Source: Ariolimax columbianus (taxonomy: Eukaryota > Mollusca > Gastropoda > Stylommatophora > Arionidae). Taken from it: 64,000 nucleotides of DNA. Below, in pieces: positions 42,381 through 52,170 of this stretch. The position numbers were made by a program, and so were the translations under genes. A model generated the notes under the pieces. That model was not told the DNA's origin. It searched no databases and was given only the letters and a program-made list of their open reading frames with translations. The first letter of the stretch is position 1, and each line of letters opens with the position of its first letter. The stretch covers positions 36,549,983 through 36,613,982 of the forward strand of contig JAVGWX010000005.1 of assembly GCA_036924085.1 (NCBI GenBank). The letters are read 5' to 3'.

Positions 42381-45300
42381 CTATATATATATATAGAGAG
42401 AGAGAGAGAGAAGAATGTTTCCTATTTCTTCTTCTTCTTCTTCTTCTTCTTCGTACGCAGTCAGACAGTAACCATTATTTTTTTCGAAAAAAGCGGCGGT
42501 CATCCTGAGGCTCTCGCCACTGCCATAGAGCTTGTCTTGCAGTTCCACTGGTAATGGCCACATCTGCTCTCTCTGATCCTCGTATGTCGGGCAGCTCTGC
42601 AGCTGATGTTCAGCGGTCATTTTACCAGTACCGCACGGGCATTCGTCGGTACACCCTATCTTCAATTTGTTGAATAGGTGGTACCTCAGTCTGTTGTGGC
42701 CAGTGCGAAGTCTGAAGACAACGACCTGCTCTCTTCGGTTCAACTGGTAATAGGCATCGTTTTTGGTGTAACCAGTATGTTCGGTTTCCCATTTGGTCAT
42801 GTATCTGGCTTTGATAAGCCGTTTTGACTCTTCGTACGTCATACTGGTATCTGTTTGTGGTAGTCTTGCACCTTCTTTTGCCAGTCTGTCTGCCTCCTCG
42901 TTGCCTTGGATGTTGCAGTGTGACGGAACCCACTGTACCACTACCCTTTTTGGTGCGGACTGCTGGCACAGTTTGCAGAGTGCTGCTCTTAAGTCATTAA
43001 GCTCAGTGTTTTTCTGGCTTTTTAGCGCTGTGACTACGGCGAGAGCATCTGTCAGCAGGACTATATGGCTCTCATTTTCACTGTGTGTCACCATTTCTTC
43101 CACTGCCGCCCTCAGTGCCTCTGCCTCCGCTCTGAAATTGCTTGTATACTTACTAGTAGCGAGTGACAGTGTTATTTGTCTGCCATTTGGTAGGTTCAGG
43201 AATGCTCCTGCCCCTCCGTTCTGTGTAGTGTTTGTTACAGAACCGTCGGTGTATGCATGGGTCCAGTCCATGCTTGGGTAGCTTTTCGTTATGAAGCTTA
43301 GGGTAGTATCTCTCCTTTCTTTTTCAGTCTGGCAGTTTTTGTTTGCAATACCTGGTATATTTTCTACCACCTCTGGAAATATATCCTGCCTCCAGGTAGG
43401 TTTTCGTACAGTAGTGATGGGTTTTGGTGTTGTTAGTGCGTTTATGGGATCTTCGTGCATCTTTGCTTTGGCTGTTTCTGCAAAGTTTCTCCGCTTTAGT
43501 TTCCCATTTCCCAAATTGTTTAGTCTCTGGTGCATTGGATGGTCAGTCAGTCTTCGGAGTTTCTCTGACTGCAGCTGGGCTCTGCAGTCTCTTCTATCGG
43601 TCATGGATTGCAGTTTTGTAATCTTTTCAAGTTCTACAATTGGCGTTGACTTCATGCCACCTGTTATAATTCTCATGGCTTGGTTTTGAAATTTGTTAAC
43701 TTTATCGAAGTTCGCCTTCGCTGCTGTTGTCCATGCCGCAATGCCATACTCGAGAACTGGTCTCACCCTTCCAGTGTACAGTTTCTTTAGTATGCCTTCG
43801 TCTGCTCCCCAGCTTGTGCCAGCAAGTTTCCTCATGATTGCCATTCTTTCTCTGGCTTTCATTCGGTTTCTCTCGATCTGACTTTTCCATGTCATGCGCC
43901 GATCAAATGTGACTCCCAGATAGGTTGGGTTGTCGTTTGGCTGCAGGATTTTGCCATTTAGACTTAATTTGGTACTTTGGGGTTTTAATGAAAGCGAGAA
44001 TATTGTGCATGTGGTTTTTTCCTCGTTTATTTTGACCAGCCATGAGTTCGCCCACTCTTCCAGCGATGTTAGGGCCGTCTGCATCCGATTTCTTGCTATG
44101 GTGAGATTCGTTTCAGAGGTCCACATAGCCAGATCGTCTGCAAACATTGAGCTATGGACTCTTCTTGGTATATTCTCTGTAATATCGTTTATATATACCA
44201 GGAAGAGTGTGGGTGACAATACTCCCCCTTGGGGTACTCCCTGCTCGAGTGTCACCTTTTTGCTCATCTGCCCTTGTACTTGGACTCTGGCTGTTCTTTG
44301 TTTGAGGTAGTGGTTGATCCACTTGTACATCTTCCCACAGACATCACTTCTTCTTAGCTTGACTCTAAGTCCATCCTTCCAGACTTTGTCAAATGCCTTT
44401 TCCAGATCCACCCAAACAGCTACTGTGTGTTTCTGTGCCTGGTAGGCATCTTCTATCTCCTGGGCTATGAGGATGACCTGGTCCTCAGTGGATCTGTGCT
44501 GTCTGAAGCCGGCTTGCTGTGGAATTAGTATTAGTTTTTCTTCCAGATGCCACATCAGTCTGGTGTTTATCATCCGTTCCATCAGCTTGCCGACACAGCT
44601 CAGTAGGCTGATGGGCCTGTATCCATTTGGATCTGTTTTATCCTTTCCTGTTTTTGGTACTGGTACCAGTATTGCGTCTTTCCATGCCTGGGGTACAATA
44701 CCCCTTTTCCAGCTTTGGTTCAGGACTGATAGTAATTTCCTCTTCGCTGTTTGGCCCAGCCCCATCAGCATTTCGTTTGTTATCCCGTCTTTTCCGGGAG
44801 ATTTCCTTTTCTTTAGTGTTCTCATAGCCTCTTCCATTTCGCGCATTGTTAGTTTGGCCATCATGTGCTCTTCAGGAGCCGTATTTATGTTTTCGTGCCC
44901 CTTTAGCTCTTCGCTAATGTCTGTATGCTTATCTGCAGGGACCTCGATGTGGTTTGCTCTGGCATAGTGATCGACAAAGGCGTTAGCGGCTTTTTTTCCT
45001 GTGATCAAGTTCTCGCCCTGCTTGATAGTAATTTGTTTATTTGACGGGGTTTCGTCGTTCATGGCTCTGACTAGCTTCCATAGCTTGTTCCCGTCTTTGT
45101 CCAGGTTTAGACTTTCCGTTTTATTTTTCCAGCTTTCTCTTGCTGTTTGCCTGAGAGTGTGTTTGTACTTCGCCGCGGCGGCTTTGAGGGCGATGTTTGC
45201 CTCCATGGATTTTTCTCGCTCTGCCATGTTCCTAGCATGTGTTACTGCATCTTCCACTTTCTGCAACTCATCATTCCAGTAGGGCTTATAGTTTTTCCTA

Positions 45301-46049
45301 GCTCCTCTTGGGATGGTTTCAGTGGCGGCTTGCATTATTGCCTTGCTTAGGCTCTCTACCATGGGCTTCATTTTTGAGTGTCGTGTGTTGATGGTTTCAC
45401 ACAGCCCATCTGTCAGGATTGCAAATCTGTCCCAGTCGGCTCGTTTGTAATTCCAACGTGGGAGCGGTTTTGTTTCCTGTGGGCCTACTTCCATGTCAAT
45501 GGTTAGTCTGATCGGCCTGTGGTCGTTACCTGCCAGTTGGTTTAGCACCTGGCGGTCTATTTTATGGTGTATGTCCTGTGTGGAGAAGGCCAAATCTGGA
45601 GTCGAGGTGGTATGCCATGTTCTTGAATAGAAGCTAGGGCTATCGTCCGGCCTATTGATTAGGGAGAGATTTGCATCTATCTCCCAATCTTCCACTTCGT
45701 CACCTCTGCTGTCTGTGTCAGAGTATCCCCATCTCTCCGAGTGGCTGTTGAAATCTCCAACTACTATGCAGTTGGAGTCTCTGACCTCCATACTCGAGAG
45801 CGATAGGTCTCTATTTGGTGGTCCGTACAGATTGAAAATGCGGAGCTTCGTCTCTTGGGCCATTATGTCAACTCCTACAATTTCTGCTTGTCCGGTGTGA
45901 TTGACAGATACCGCGCTACTCGGTATGCAGTTTCTGGTCAGTATCAGGACCCCTCCTTTGTGGCCTTCTCTATCTAGACGGAAGGTCTGGTATCCTCTGA
46001 TTGAGAATTTATGGTTATTGTTGAGGTGCGTTTCCTGGATACATGCCAC
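42381..46049 (-). CDS. I-clade LINE polyprotein: endonuclease, reverse transcriptase, RNase H
   Basis: 1,222 codons with no stop. Residues 1-185, APE-type endonuclease: CIQETHL (3-9), GDFN (98-101), TPDL (150-153), NDHRP (175-179). Residues 420-770, RT: SPGKDGIT, PVPKTGK, GYRPISLL (477-484), WVDLEKAFD (546-554), GVPQGGVLSP (604-613), MFADDLAMW (635-643), YLGVTFD. Residues 932-1060, RNase H: YTDGS (933-937), E976, D1001, and QWVPSHCNIQGNEEADRLAK with His and Asp. C-terminal CPCG..TAEHQLQSC zinc knuckle (1137-1153). The catalytic residues all look present. The listed start is the first GTG-type position; the frame actually continues 5' to the truncation (46084), so roughly 30 N-terminal endonuclease residues and ORF1 are missing. 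The frame has no own stop: it runs through (GAA)n into flanking DNA. Confidence 0.92.
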   Translation of the reverse strand: MACIQETHLNNNHKFSIRGYQTFRLDREGHKGGVLILTRNCIPSSAVSVNHTGQAEIVGVDIMAQETKLRIFNLYGPPNRDLSLSSMEVRDSNCIVVGDFNSHSERWGYSDTDSRGDEVEDWEIDANLSLINRPDDSPSFYSRTWHTTSTPDLAFSTQDIHHKIDRQVLNQLAGNDHRPIRLTIDMEVGPQETKPLPRWNYKRADWDRFAILTDGLCETINTRHSKMKPMVESLSKAIMQAATETIPRGARKNYKPYWNDELQKVEDAVTHARNMAEREKSMEANIALKAAAAKYKHTLRQTARESWKNKTESLNLDKDGNKLWKLVRAMNDETPSNKQITIKQGENLITGKKAANAFVDHYARANHIEVPADKHTDISEELKGHENINTAPEEHMMAKLTMREMEEAMRTLKKRKSPGKDGITNEMLMGLGQTAKRKLLSVLNQSWKRGIVPQAWKDAILVPVPKTGKDKTDPNGYRPISLLSCVGKLMERMINTRLMWHLEEKLILIPQQAGFRQHRSTEDQVILIAQEIEDAYQAQKHTVAVWVDLEKAFDKVWKDGLRVKLRRSDVCGKMYKWINHYLKQRTARVQVQGQMSKKVTLEQGVPQGGVLSPTLFLVYINDITENIPRRVHSSMFADDLAMWTSETNLTIARNRMQTALTSLEEWANSWLVKINEEKTTCTIFSLSLKPQSTKLSLNGKILQPNDNPTYLGVTFDRRMTWKSQIERNRMKARERMAIMRKLAGTSWGADEGILKKLYTGRVRPVLEYGIAAWTTAAKANFDKVNKFQNQAMRIITGGMKSTPIVELEKITKLQSMTDRRDCRAQLQSEKLRRLTDHPMHQRLNNLGNGKLKRRNFAETAKAKMHEDPINALTTPKPITTVRKPTWRQDIFPEVVENIPGIANKNCQTEKERRDTTLSFITKSYPSMDWTHAYTDGSVTNTTQNGGAGAFLNLPNGRQITLSLATSKYTSNFRAEAEALRAAVEEMVTHSENESHIVLLTDALAVVTALKSQKNTELNDLRAALCKLCQQSAPKRVVVQWVPSHCNIQGNEEADRLAKEGARLPQTDTSMTYEESKRLIKARYMTKWETEHTGYTKNDAYYQLNRREQVVVFRLRTGHNRLRYHLFNKLKIGCTDECPCGTGKMTAEHQLQSCPTYEDQREQMWPLPVELQDKLYGSGESLRMTAAFFEKNNGYCLTAYEEEEEEEEEIGNILLSLSLYIYI

Positions 46050-46084
46050 GTCAATCTTACCTTCATGCAGGTGGTGTGTAAGGG
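42429..46084 (-). mobile_element. Young 5'-truncated I-clade LINE inserted antisense in AFAP1-like intron 2
   Basis: GTTTCCTATTTC at 42417-42428 and at 46085-46096 brackets the element: a 12-bp candidate target-site duplication. The right-hand target is itself a 30-bp-unit array containing that word several times, so the exact borders carry some doubt. The 3' end is GTACGAAGAAGAAG(AAG)n with no 3' UTR. Orientation is opposite to the host gene. Related fragments occur at 16955-17420 (old) and 47021-47062 (42-bp newborn). Confidence 0.88.
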
Positions 46085-46200
46085 GTTTCCTATTTCAAAA
46101 GGTCCGAGAAATTTGTTTCCTATATTCACCTGTCCGTGAAATTTGTTTCTTGTTTTCATCGGTCCATACATTTTGTTTCCTATTTTCACTGGTCCCCATG
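46085..46200. repeat. About 30-bp tandem repeat, four units
   Basis: Unit AATTTGTTTCCTATATTCAC plus CTGTCCGTG, four imperfect copies; the target of the LINE insertion. Confidence 0.85.
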
Positions 46201-46304
46201 TGATGAAAGTTTGGGAAACACTATTCTAGAGCACTTTCAAATCTTGATGTTCTCTATTTGACATGCTGTACTTTTTCGGATCAAAACAATATTTATTTCC
46301 TAAA

Positions 46305-46597
46305 TGAAATTGTGGAGCGTGTAGCCTAGTCGGCAGTGAGCTTGCTAAGACTGGGATTACAACGCGTCATGGTTCGATATCACGGACGGACATAAAGAAA
46401 TCTGGGTGAGGTTCGTTTCTGGTGCGATCTCTCCTCTAGTCAACCCAGCTGTAAATGGGTACCTGACGTGTGAGTTGGTGAAGGTCTAAACATCAAGGAA
46501 GGGAACTGGTCACCCCACCTCACATAGGCTGCGGCGAAGAGTTATCTTTATCCCTGACGGCAGTTGTTGCCATGGGACCCCCCTTTACCTTGAAATG
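46305..46597 (+). mobile_element. tRNA-derived SINE D with conserved central domain
   Basis: A box GTAGCCTAGTCGGCAGTGAG and B box TGGTTCGATATCAC, spaced about 35 bases as in pol III genes. The middle has ACCCAGCTGTAAATGGGTAC CTG, a conserved-looking box seen again at 52617-52640 and 54659-54680. It ends near GACCCCCCTTTACCTTGAAA with an A-rich tail. The conserved middle is reminiscent of the shared central domains of animal SINE superfamilies; which one cannot be decided here. Confidence 0.82.
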
Positions 46598-46660
46598 AAA
46601 AGAGAGAGACAGAAAGCATTCACTTACAGACAAGACCGGAAGAAGAAGAGACTACGCGAG

Positions 46661-46742
46661 TAATGTAACGTTATGATTAGCAAGATTGTTATCGAAGACA
46701 CTAATGTAACGTTATGATTAGCAAGATTGTTATCGAAGACAC
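46661..46742. repeat. 41-bp tandem duplication upstream of the microexon
   Basis: TAATGTAACGTTATGATTAG plus 21 more bases, twice, identical; 50 bases before the acceptor at 46791. Confidence 0.95.
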
Positions 46743-46791
46743 TAATGCTGCTAAATCGCATAACATTTTTTTGTTGCTATTCCAATTTCAG

Positions 46792-46829
46792 TGTGTGAAA
46801 GTTTACGACGACATAGATCGAGCTGACAG
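46792..46829 (+). CDS. AFAP1-like gene, 38-nt microexon encoding a YDDI tyrosine motif
   Basis: A pyrimidine-rich acceptor (ttccaatttcag) and a consensus donor (cag|gtaagt) enclose only 38 nt: CVKVYDDIDRAD plus two bases of a Ser codon completed by the next exon. The phase fits both neighbours exactly. The motif resembles the Tyr-Glu-Asp-Ala-Asp-Ser box of AFAP1L1 and would be a candidate kinase or SH2 site. The exon lies 192 bases after a SINE copy and directly after a 41-bp tandem duplication. Small size and full phase compatibility make it easy for gene finders to miss. If skipped, the frame would shift (38 is not a multiple of three). Confidence 0.65.
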
Positions 46830-46996
46830 GTAAGTTGAGACGCCCTAGTTATAATCGCAGTTCTATTTTTAATCTCTATTTTCATTTTGTAATCTAATGT
46901 TTCTCCTTTTTCACTCTTATCATCTTACAGTGTTCATTTTCGTTCTCTATCACGTACAACTATTTTACAATCACTGTTGGGGAGGAAGACAAACCT

Positions 46997-47395
46997 ATGG
47001 TCGTCAAAATATACTGATCCTTCTTCTTCTTCTTCTTCGTACGCAGTCAGACAGTAACCATTAAAATATACTGATCCGATATGTTAGTCAGGGTCAGGCA
47101 AAATATAATGGCCAAGACCCTCACCGCTGCTTCCTAGTATCCCTCCCTGAAAACGGGCTGTTTTCATGGCAGCCTGGTTAACGAGGTGAGGGGTCGACAT
47201 GATCCCCCATAGTGGTGAGTGACACGCAGATGAAGCCAAGCATAGCACAACTGACTGGAGGACGCCGGTCCACATTCATCAGCTCGCTCGGGATGTGAGG
47301 AAAGCTACTGCAACCCGCCACTCCTTTCCATGGCGCACAAAAGAGTAACCTACTCATCGTGGATATTCGCAAACAACAACAATCTCTGTTCTTCA
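46997..47395 (+). mobile_element. SINE-like repeat R1, plus copy interrupted by a LINE fragment
   Basis: R1 boxes: CAAAATATACTGATCC, GTTAGTCAGGGTCAGGCAAA, GGCCAAGACCCTCACC, CGTAGTG-like, GAAGCCAAGCATAGCACAAC, CGGGATGTGAGGAAAGCTAC, ending CGCAAACAACAACAA. The head is split at 47021 by the 42-bp insertion. Confidence 0.8.
47021..47062 (-). mobile_element. 42-bp insertion: extreme 3' end of the I-clade LINE
   Basis: The sequence (TTC)6 GTACGCAGTCAGACAGTAA CCATT equals the 3' end of the LINE at 42429-42476, and is flanked by perfect 15-bp repeats AAAATATACTGATCC (47006-47020 and 47063-47077). This is a hyper-truncated target-primed insertion and proves the direction and the tail of the family. 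Confidence 0.93.
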
Positions 47396-47569
47396 TTGTA
47401 ACATCCAATTATGTTACAGTATCTCTTCTTCTCTATTACATCCAATTATGTTACAGTATCTCTTCTTCTCTATAACATCCATCAGTATACAACCTTATTT
47501 ATTTTCCATTCAAATAGTTGAAAATCCCTGTTCTCTGTTACGTCCAGTTAGTTTACAATCTCTATTTTC

Positions 47570-48175
47570 CTTTATTCTTCACCATATACCATGTCCTTTG
47601 CAGAACGTCGCTCTCATAACAGCCGATGAGTAAGACTTGAACTTTCGTCTCTGTCGCCGTCATTCTCAGAACCTCTTTAATGTCATGGTCCCATCTTCTC
47701 CTCTGTATCTGACTGGCTTGCAAGATACTGTCCTCCAGTATCGTATGTTTCATAGTCCATTTTTTGGCTTTGATGCAGCTAAATTATTTTATATTCCTAG
47801 ACGTAAAATTGTTTACTAACCAATTGTGGTCAATATCCAGCTTTTTTCGCATTTGCATGCTTTTCTTTCTCGTTTTCCACAGTTTCTATCGCACTTTCGT
47901 GTAGCATTTTAGCTCGAAGTGTTCAGTCTTCTTCCGTAGTATTTGTGTGGTTGTTCGTGTGTCATATATGTACTGTGCCAAAGGAACAATGCAAGCCCTC
48001 ATAATCTTTATTTTTATCATTTTGTTAGTGTTCTACCATATGTTATTCATCAAATTGAACCACTGCAATGCTATTGCTCTACTCACTTCTTGTTGACAAT
48101 CTCCATTGTTGCTTGTAATCGAGCCAAGACATTCAAAACACGTAACGTTCCTAACTTCATGCTTCAACCAGACCT
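47570..48175 (-). mobile_element. RTE-like LINE 3' end, same family as 41145-42378
   Basis: Minus strand: GSITSNNGDCQQEVSRAIAL, frameshifts, then KWTMKHTILEDSILQ, RRRWDHDIKEVLRMTATETK, YESDVLQRTWYMV. The last part aligns with the tails at 3345 and 41145. Confidence 0.75.
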
Positions 48176-48685
48176 AAAGTTATCCCAGAGAAGTAAGAAG
48201 TTAGGAACATCACAAGGTTTCTTTATTACGTCCTATAATTTTACCATCTATTTTCTCCAGTTACATACAGTCATTTTATAATCGCCATGCCTCTTCTCTA
48301 TTTCGTCCAATCATTTACTAATCTTTATATTAATTCTCTTTCATATCCAATGATTTTACAATATTCGTACTTCTTTTTCTGTTAAATCCAGTCATTTTAC
48401 AATCTCCAAAATGGTTTTTTATATTCAATTATCTGATAGCTTCGACTTCTTCTTCACTACATCCCAGTAGGGAAGAATATTTACTTTGTTTTTCTACTCC
48501 TTCCTTTTCTCACCTTGGATCATTTTGCAATCTCCATTTCGTATGTTTCTCTCCTATTCCATGATTTTACAATCTCTATTTCTCATGTTTCTCTTTTTCA
48601 GAAATTGTAAATGTTATATTTCTTATTGATTTCCATTGCAATCAATTGACTATCTATAATTCCCTCTTCTGACTAATACAACTAA
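48176..48685. other. No gene recognised
   Basis: T-rich text with TCCAATCATTTTACAATCTC-like echoes every 50-70 bases, probably a very old tandem array; no gene. Confidence 0.4.
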
Positions 48686-48689
48686 TGGG

Positions 48690-49375
48690 GAGAATCATTC
48701 ACGAAAGTATATTTCTTCATACACCTAATGGAGAGAAATATTTACGTAGGTATATTTGCCTCATACAGCTAATGGAGAGAAACATTCACGTAAGTATATT
48801 TGCCTCATACACCTAATGGAGAGAAACATTTGCGTAGGTATATTTGCCTCATACACCTAATGGACAGAAACATTTACGTAGGTATATTTGCCTCATACAC
48901 CTAATGGAGAGAAGCATTTACGTAGGTATATTTGCCTCGTATACCTAATGGAGAGAAACATTTACGTAGGTATATTTGCCTCATACACCTAATGAAGAGA
49001 AACATTTACGTAGGTATATTTGCATCATACAGCTAATGGAGAGAGACATACATGTAAGCATGTTTGCCTCGTACAACAAAAACTGGGGAAACATTCACAT
49101 AAGTATATTCAACTCATACATTCATTTTGAAGAAACAATCACCTAAGTATGTTTAGCTAATACGTCTAATGGGGAGAAACATTCACGTATGTACGTTCTC
49201 CTTGAGAAACATTCATGTGAGTATATTTTCCTCATAAACTTATTTTATATTAACCTTCACGTATATGTGCTTCTCTTTATACATCTAATGGAGCGAAACA
49301 TTCACGTATATGTGTTTGCCGTTAACATCTAATGGTGAGAAATTTTCACGTATGTATGCCTGTCACATACACCTA
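48690..49375. repeat. 44-bp minisatellite, about 15 units
   Basis: Unit CACCTAATGGAGAGAAACAT plus TTACGTAGGTATATTTGCCTCATA. Central units (48720-49020) are nearly identical; outer ones are diverged, as expected for an array homogenising in its centre. Confidence 0.92.
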
Positions 49376-49740
49376 ATCGAATGAGTGACTGTATGGCTGG
49401 TATGACGAATGGAACGCACGTGAATGTGATGCCTACAGGAACAGGTGGTGAGTGAGTGAGTGAGTGAGATGTGGGCTAGAGGATTAATGATTGAATGCGG
49501 GCAGACTTACAAGCTAGCACAATCGATGAACACATATACGTAGAGATACACACATACATACAATATGGTGCAGTGAAGAGTTCCATTACTACCTAAATGT
49601 CTATCCTTTTAAGAGATACAAAACAGGAAAAGCCATGTGACTTTCATGTTATGGTTTAGTAAAAGTAGTCCAGTAATAGACACTGTCATCAGTGATGAAG
49701 TGGTAGAGGATTTATTTGGCTAGGTCTCAGCTTTTGTACA
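49376..49740. other. No gene recognised; (GAGT)n run
   Basis: GTGAGTGAGTGAGTGAGTGAG at about 49447-49467. Otherwise nothing. Confidence 0.45.
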
Positions 49741-49742
49741 TA

Positions 49743-50985
49743 CGAGGGGCGTTCAAATCAAACCGGGACTTGTTGTTCTAGTTCTACCTAAATAGCTCGA
49801 TGGAACTACTATCATTAGTTAGGGACACTTGTGTCTTTTACTGCTAGGTGGCCCCTTTGCTATTTACCATTCACGAGAAAGATACATACAAATGGCGTAA
49901 AACCTTCGGACAATACGGTGAATGAAACACTGAGCTGCAGTAAGACATTTGAATTGTGTAAACCTATTTTAGAGAAGGTCGTACATCCGTGAGTTATGAT
50001 CCCAGCCGTGGTGGCTCTCAACCCACCACAGTCATTCCTATGAATATCCAGATTGTGGAACGCCTTATCTTGGTAAATCGACGCATAACCTATCCAAAAA
50101 CTGCATAAGAGGCAAGTTTTGATCTGGGAATGGTGAACACTATTATTCATGAACATTTGCATTTTCGGAAGGTTAGTGCACGCTGGGTGTCAAGAAGACA
50201 GCTTTCGTCTTTTGATCGGCAGAGAAGAGTTCAAGCCTGCACTGAATTGAAGGAAAGTTTTGACATGGAAGGACATGGCTTTCTTGATCGCATCATTGCA
50301 TGTAACGAAACTTAGACGCTTCATTACATGTGAAGGAACCTGGCGAATCATCAAACACTTGAATCGAAACGAGCATCCAAGCAGTGGAAGCATAAGTAAT
50401 CACCACCAACCGGAAATTGTCGGACATTTGCGTCTGCAGGTAAATTGATGTCGAGTGTTTTCTGGGACAAACGTGGCATGATTCATGTAGATTTTGTACC
50501 CGTGGCCTCATTATCAACAGTGAACAATACAGACAAATGTTGAGTTATGTGCATAGCCGTTGCGGGAAAAAACGACCTGGTTTAATCTCAAATAGCGTCC
50601 GCTCCTGCAAGATAACGTTCGACCTCATACGGCTCATGTGCCATCTGCAGTAACTCTACTTGGATGTATTGCCACATCCACCTTACAACCCAGACTTTTC
50701 TCCAAGCGATTTCCTTCCTGTTTGGACCCTTAAAAGAATTCCTGGGAGGTCAGCATTTCAGCACTGAGGACGAAGTGAAACATATTGTCCTGGATTGGTT
50801 CAGACATACTAACACATCTTTCTGCGCTGAAGCTTTTCAAACATTACCTAAACGCTGGGATAAGTGCATAAACGTTGCAGGAGATTATATCGACAAATAA
50901 ATGGTATTTTGACAACTTGAAAATATTTTTTTGTTTCCTTACAACAACAAAAAAGCCACGGTTTGACAAGAACGCCCTTCAGCCG
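49743..50985 (+). mobile_element. Mariner element M2 with full-length decayed transposase
   Basis: TA-flanked. Left end CGAGGGGCGTTCAAATCAAAC and right end GTTTGACAAGAACGCCCTTC are imperfect inverted repeats. Between them a transposase runs in shifting frames: VSYDPSRGGSQPTTVIPMNI, TIIHEHLHFRKVSARWVSRR (family word between HTH and core), RQRRVQACTELKESF, FRPHTAHV-like, PPYNPDFSPSDF (third catalytic Asp), LFGPLKEFLGG, RWDKCINVAGDYIDK* at the C-terminus. Full-length structure (about 1.24 kb) but many breaks; a DD34D mariner. Confidence 0.85.
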
Positions 50986-50999
50986 TACGTACATATATA

Positions 51000-51150
51000 A
51001 ATTCATAAACACACACACACACATATATACATACATACACCTCATCCCCCACATACACACACATACATACACACAATTACATGCACGCAATTACATACAT
51101 ACACACGCACGCACTCTCACACACACACACAATTACACACACATGTGAAG
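51000..51150. repeat. CA/TA-rich microsatellite
   Basis: CACACA and CATACATA runs over 150 bp. Confidence 0.92.
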
Positions 51151-51604
51151 AATAACATATGTCCCCTCTTGGCCCTCACAATTAACTCGAAAGCCGCTTA
51201 GCTTGAGTTTTCTCCTCCATGGCCTGAGTAAAGCATCAAGTTTATTAACACTATCTCTCGATAACATGTTACGGATATTGCCAGCGATTTGTAGACATCA
51301 AAACAAACAGGCCGCCATGCCAACGTCTAGGCCATATTATATAGGAGATTGACCCTTGAAAACATTCCATTTTAACTTTACTTATTCCATTCGTGTACAC
51401 CGGGGCTAAAAGCAATTGAATTGTGTACAATGAAATCAATAGAGCAAACGAATGTGAGCTAATGGAATAGCCGCACACATGCACAGACATACTCACATAC
51501 ACACACATACACAACTATACGTATTAACTCGCACAGATAATCTATTAACGCGTTAAGATACAGTTCTTTCGTGTCTCTTTAAATTTCGCAAGAGTAAATG
51601 CAGG
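51151..51604. other. No gene recognised
   Basis: Unassigned spacer. Confidence 0.4.
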
Positions 51605-52170
51605 ATGTGTGTTCAAAAAGTATCCGACCTTTGTGCCGGAAAAAACAATCACTCACCTGGTGGTGTAAACCCTAATTCACTTCAAAGTACTCTGCTTCCG
51701 AATCCACACACTTTTCCTAGCCGTCCTGTCATTGTTAGAAGCACTACATCTCTTTGGGAATGGAGTTACGCATAATGTCTTCTTATGACTCAAATCGTGT
51801 CCGTTTCATGGACATTTTCAGCTTGAGGAACAACCTAAATCGGAAGGAGCCTTGTTAGAAGAAAATAGAGAATGGCGAACCAGGGGAATGTTGTGTTTGG
51901 CCAAGAAAATCTGAATGAGATGCGAAGAATGGAAGGATGCGTTGGCATGATGAAGCTGCCAAGATTTCGTTGTTCACTGGTTCGGTCGTTTGCGGATGCT
52001 CAACATTGAAAGGCTGACTGCCAGTGACTGAAGAAATCTGCGGGCGGAAAAAGTTCACGCATGCGCATGACAGTCCCCTATACCTCCATACCGAAGGACA
52101 ACACCCATGCTTATTTTTTTTTCCCCAGCATAAAAAATTAGGTCGGATACTTGTTGAACACACCTCTTAT
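51605..52170 (-). mobile_element. Mariner M3 internal-deletion derivative
   Basis: Ends GTGTGTTCAAAAAGTATCCGAC and GTCGGATACTTGTTGAACACAC are matching inverted repeats. The left 400 bp align with 39780-40190 (TCACTCACCTGG, CATAATGTCTTCTT, GACATTTTCAGCTTG, CAAGAAAATCTGAATGAGA) and the right part with 40908-41030 (TTGACTGCCAGTGACTGAAG). About 0.7 kb of the transposase middle is missing, so this is a MITE-like derivative. Confidence 0.8.

Noticed and set aside
42622..45900. Long plus-strand open frames opposite the LINE (up to 166 codons)
   Set aside because: They are antisense shadows of the 1,222-codon LINE frame.
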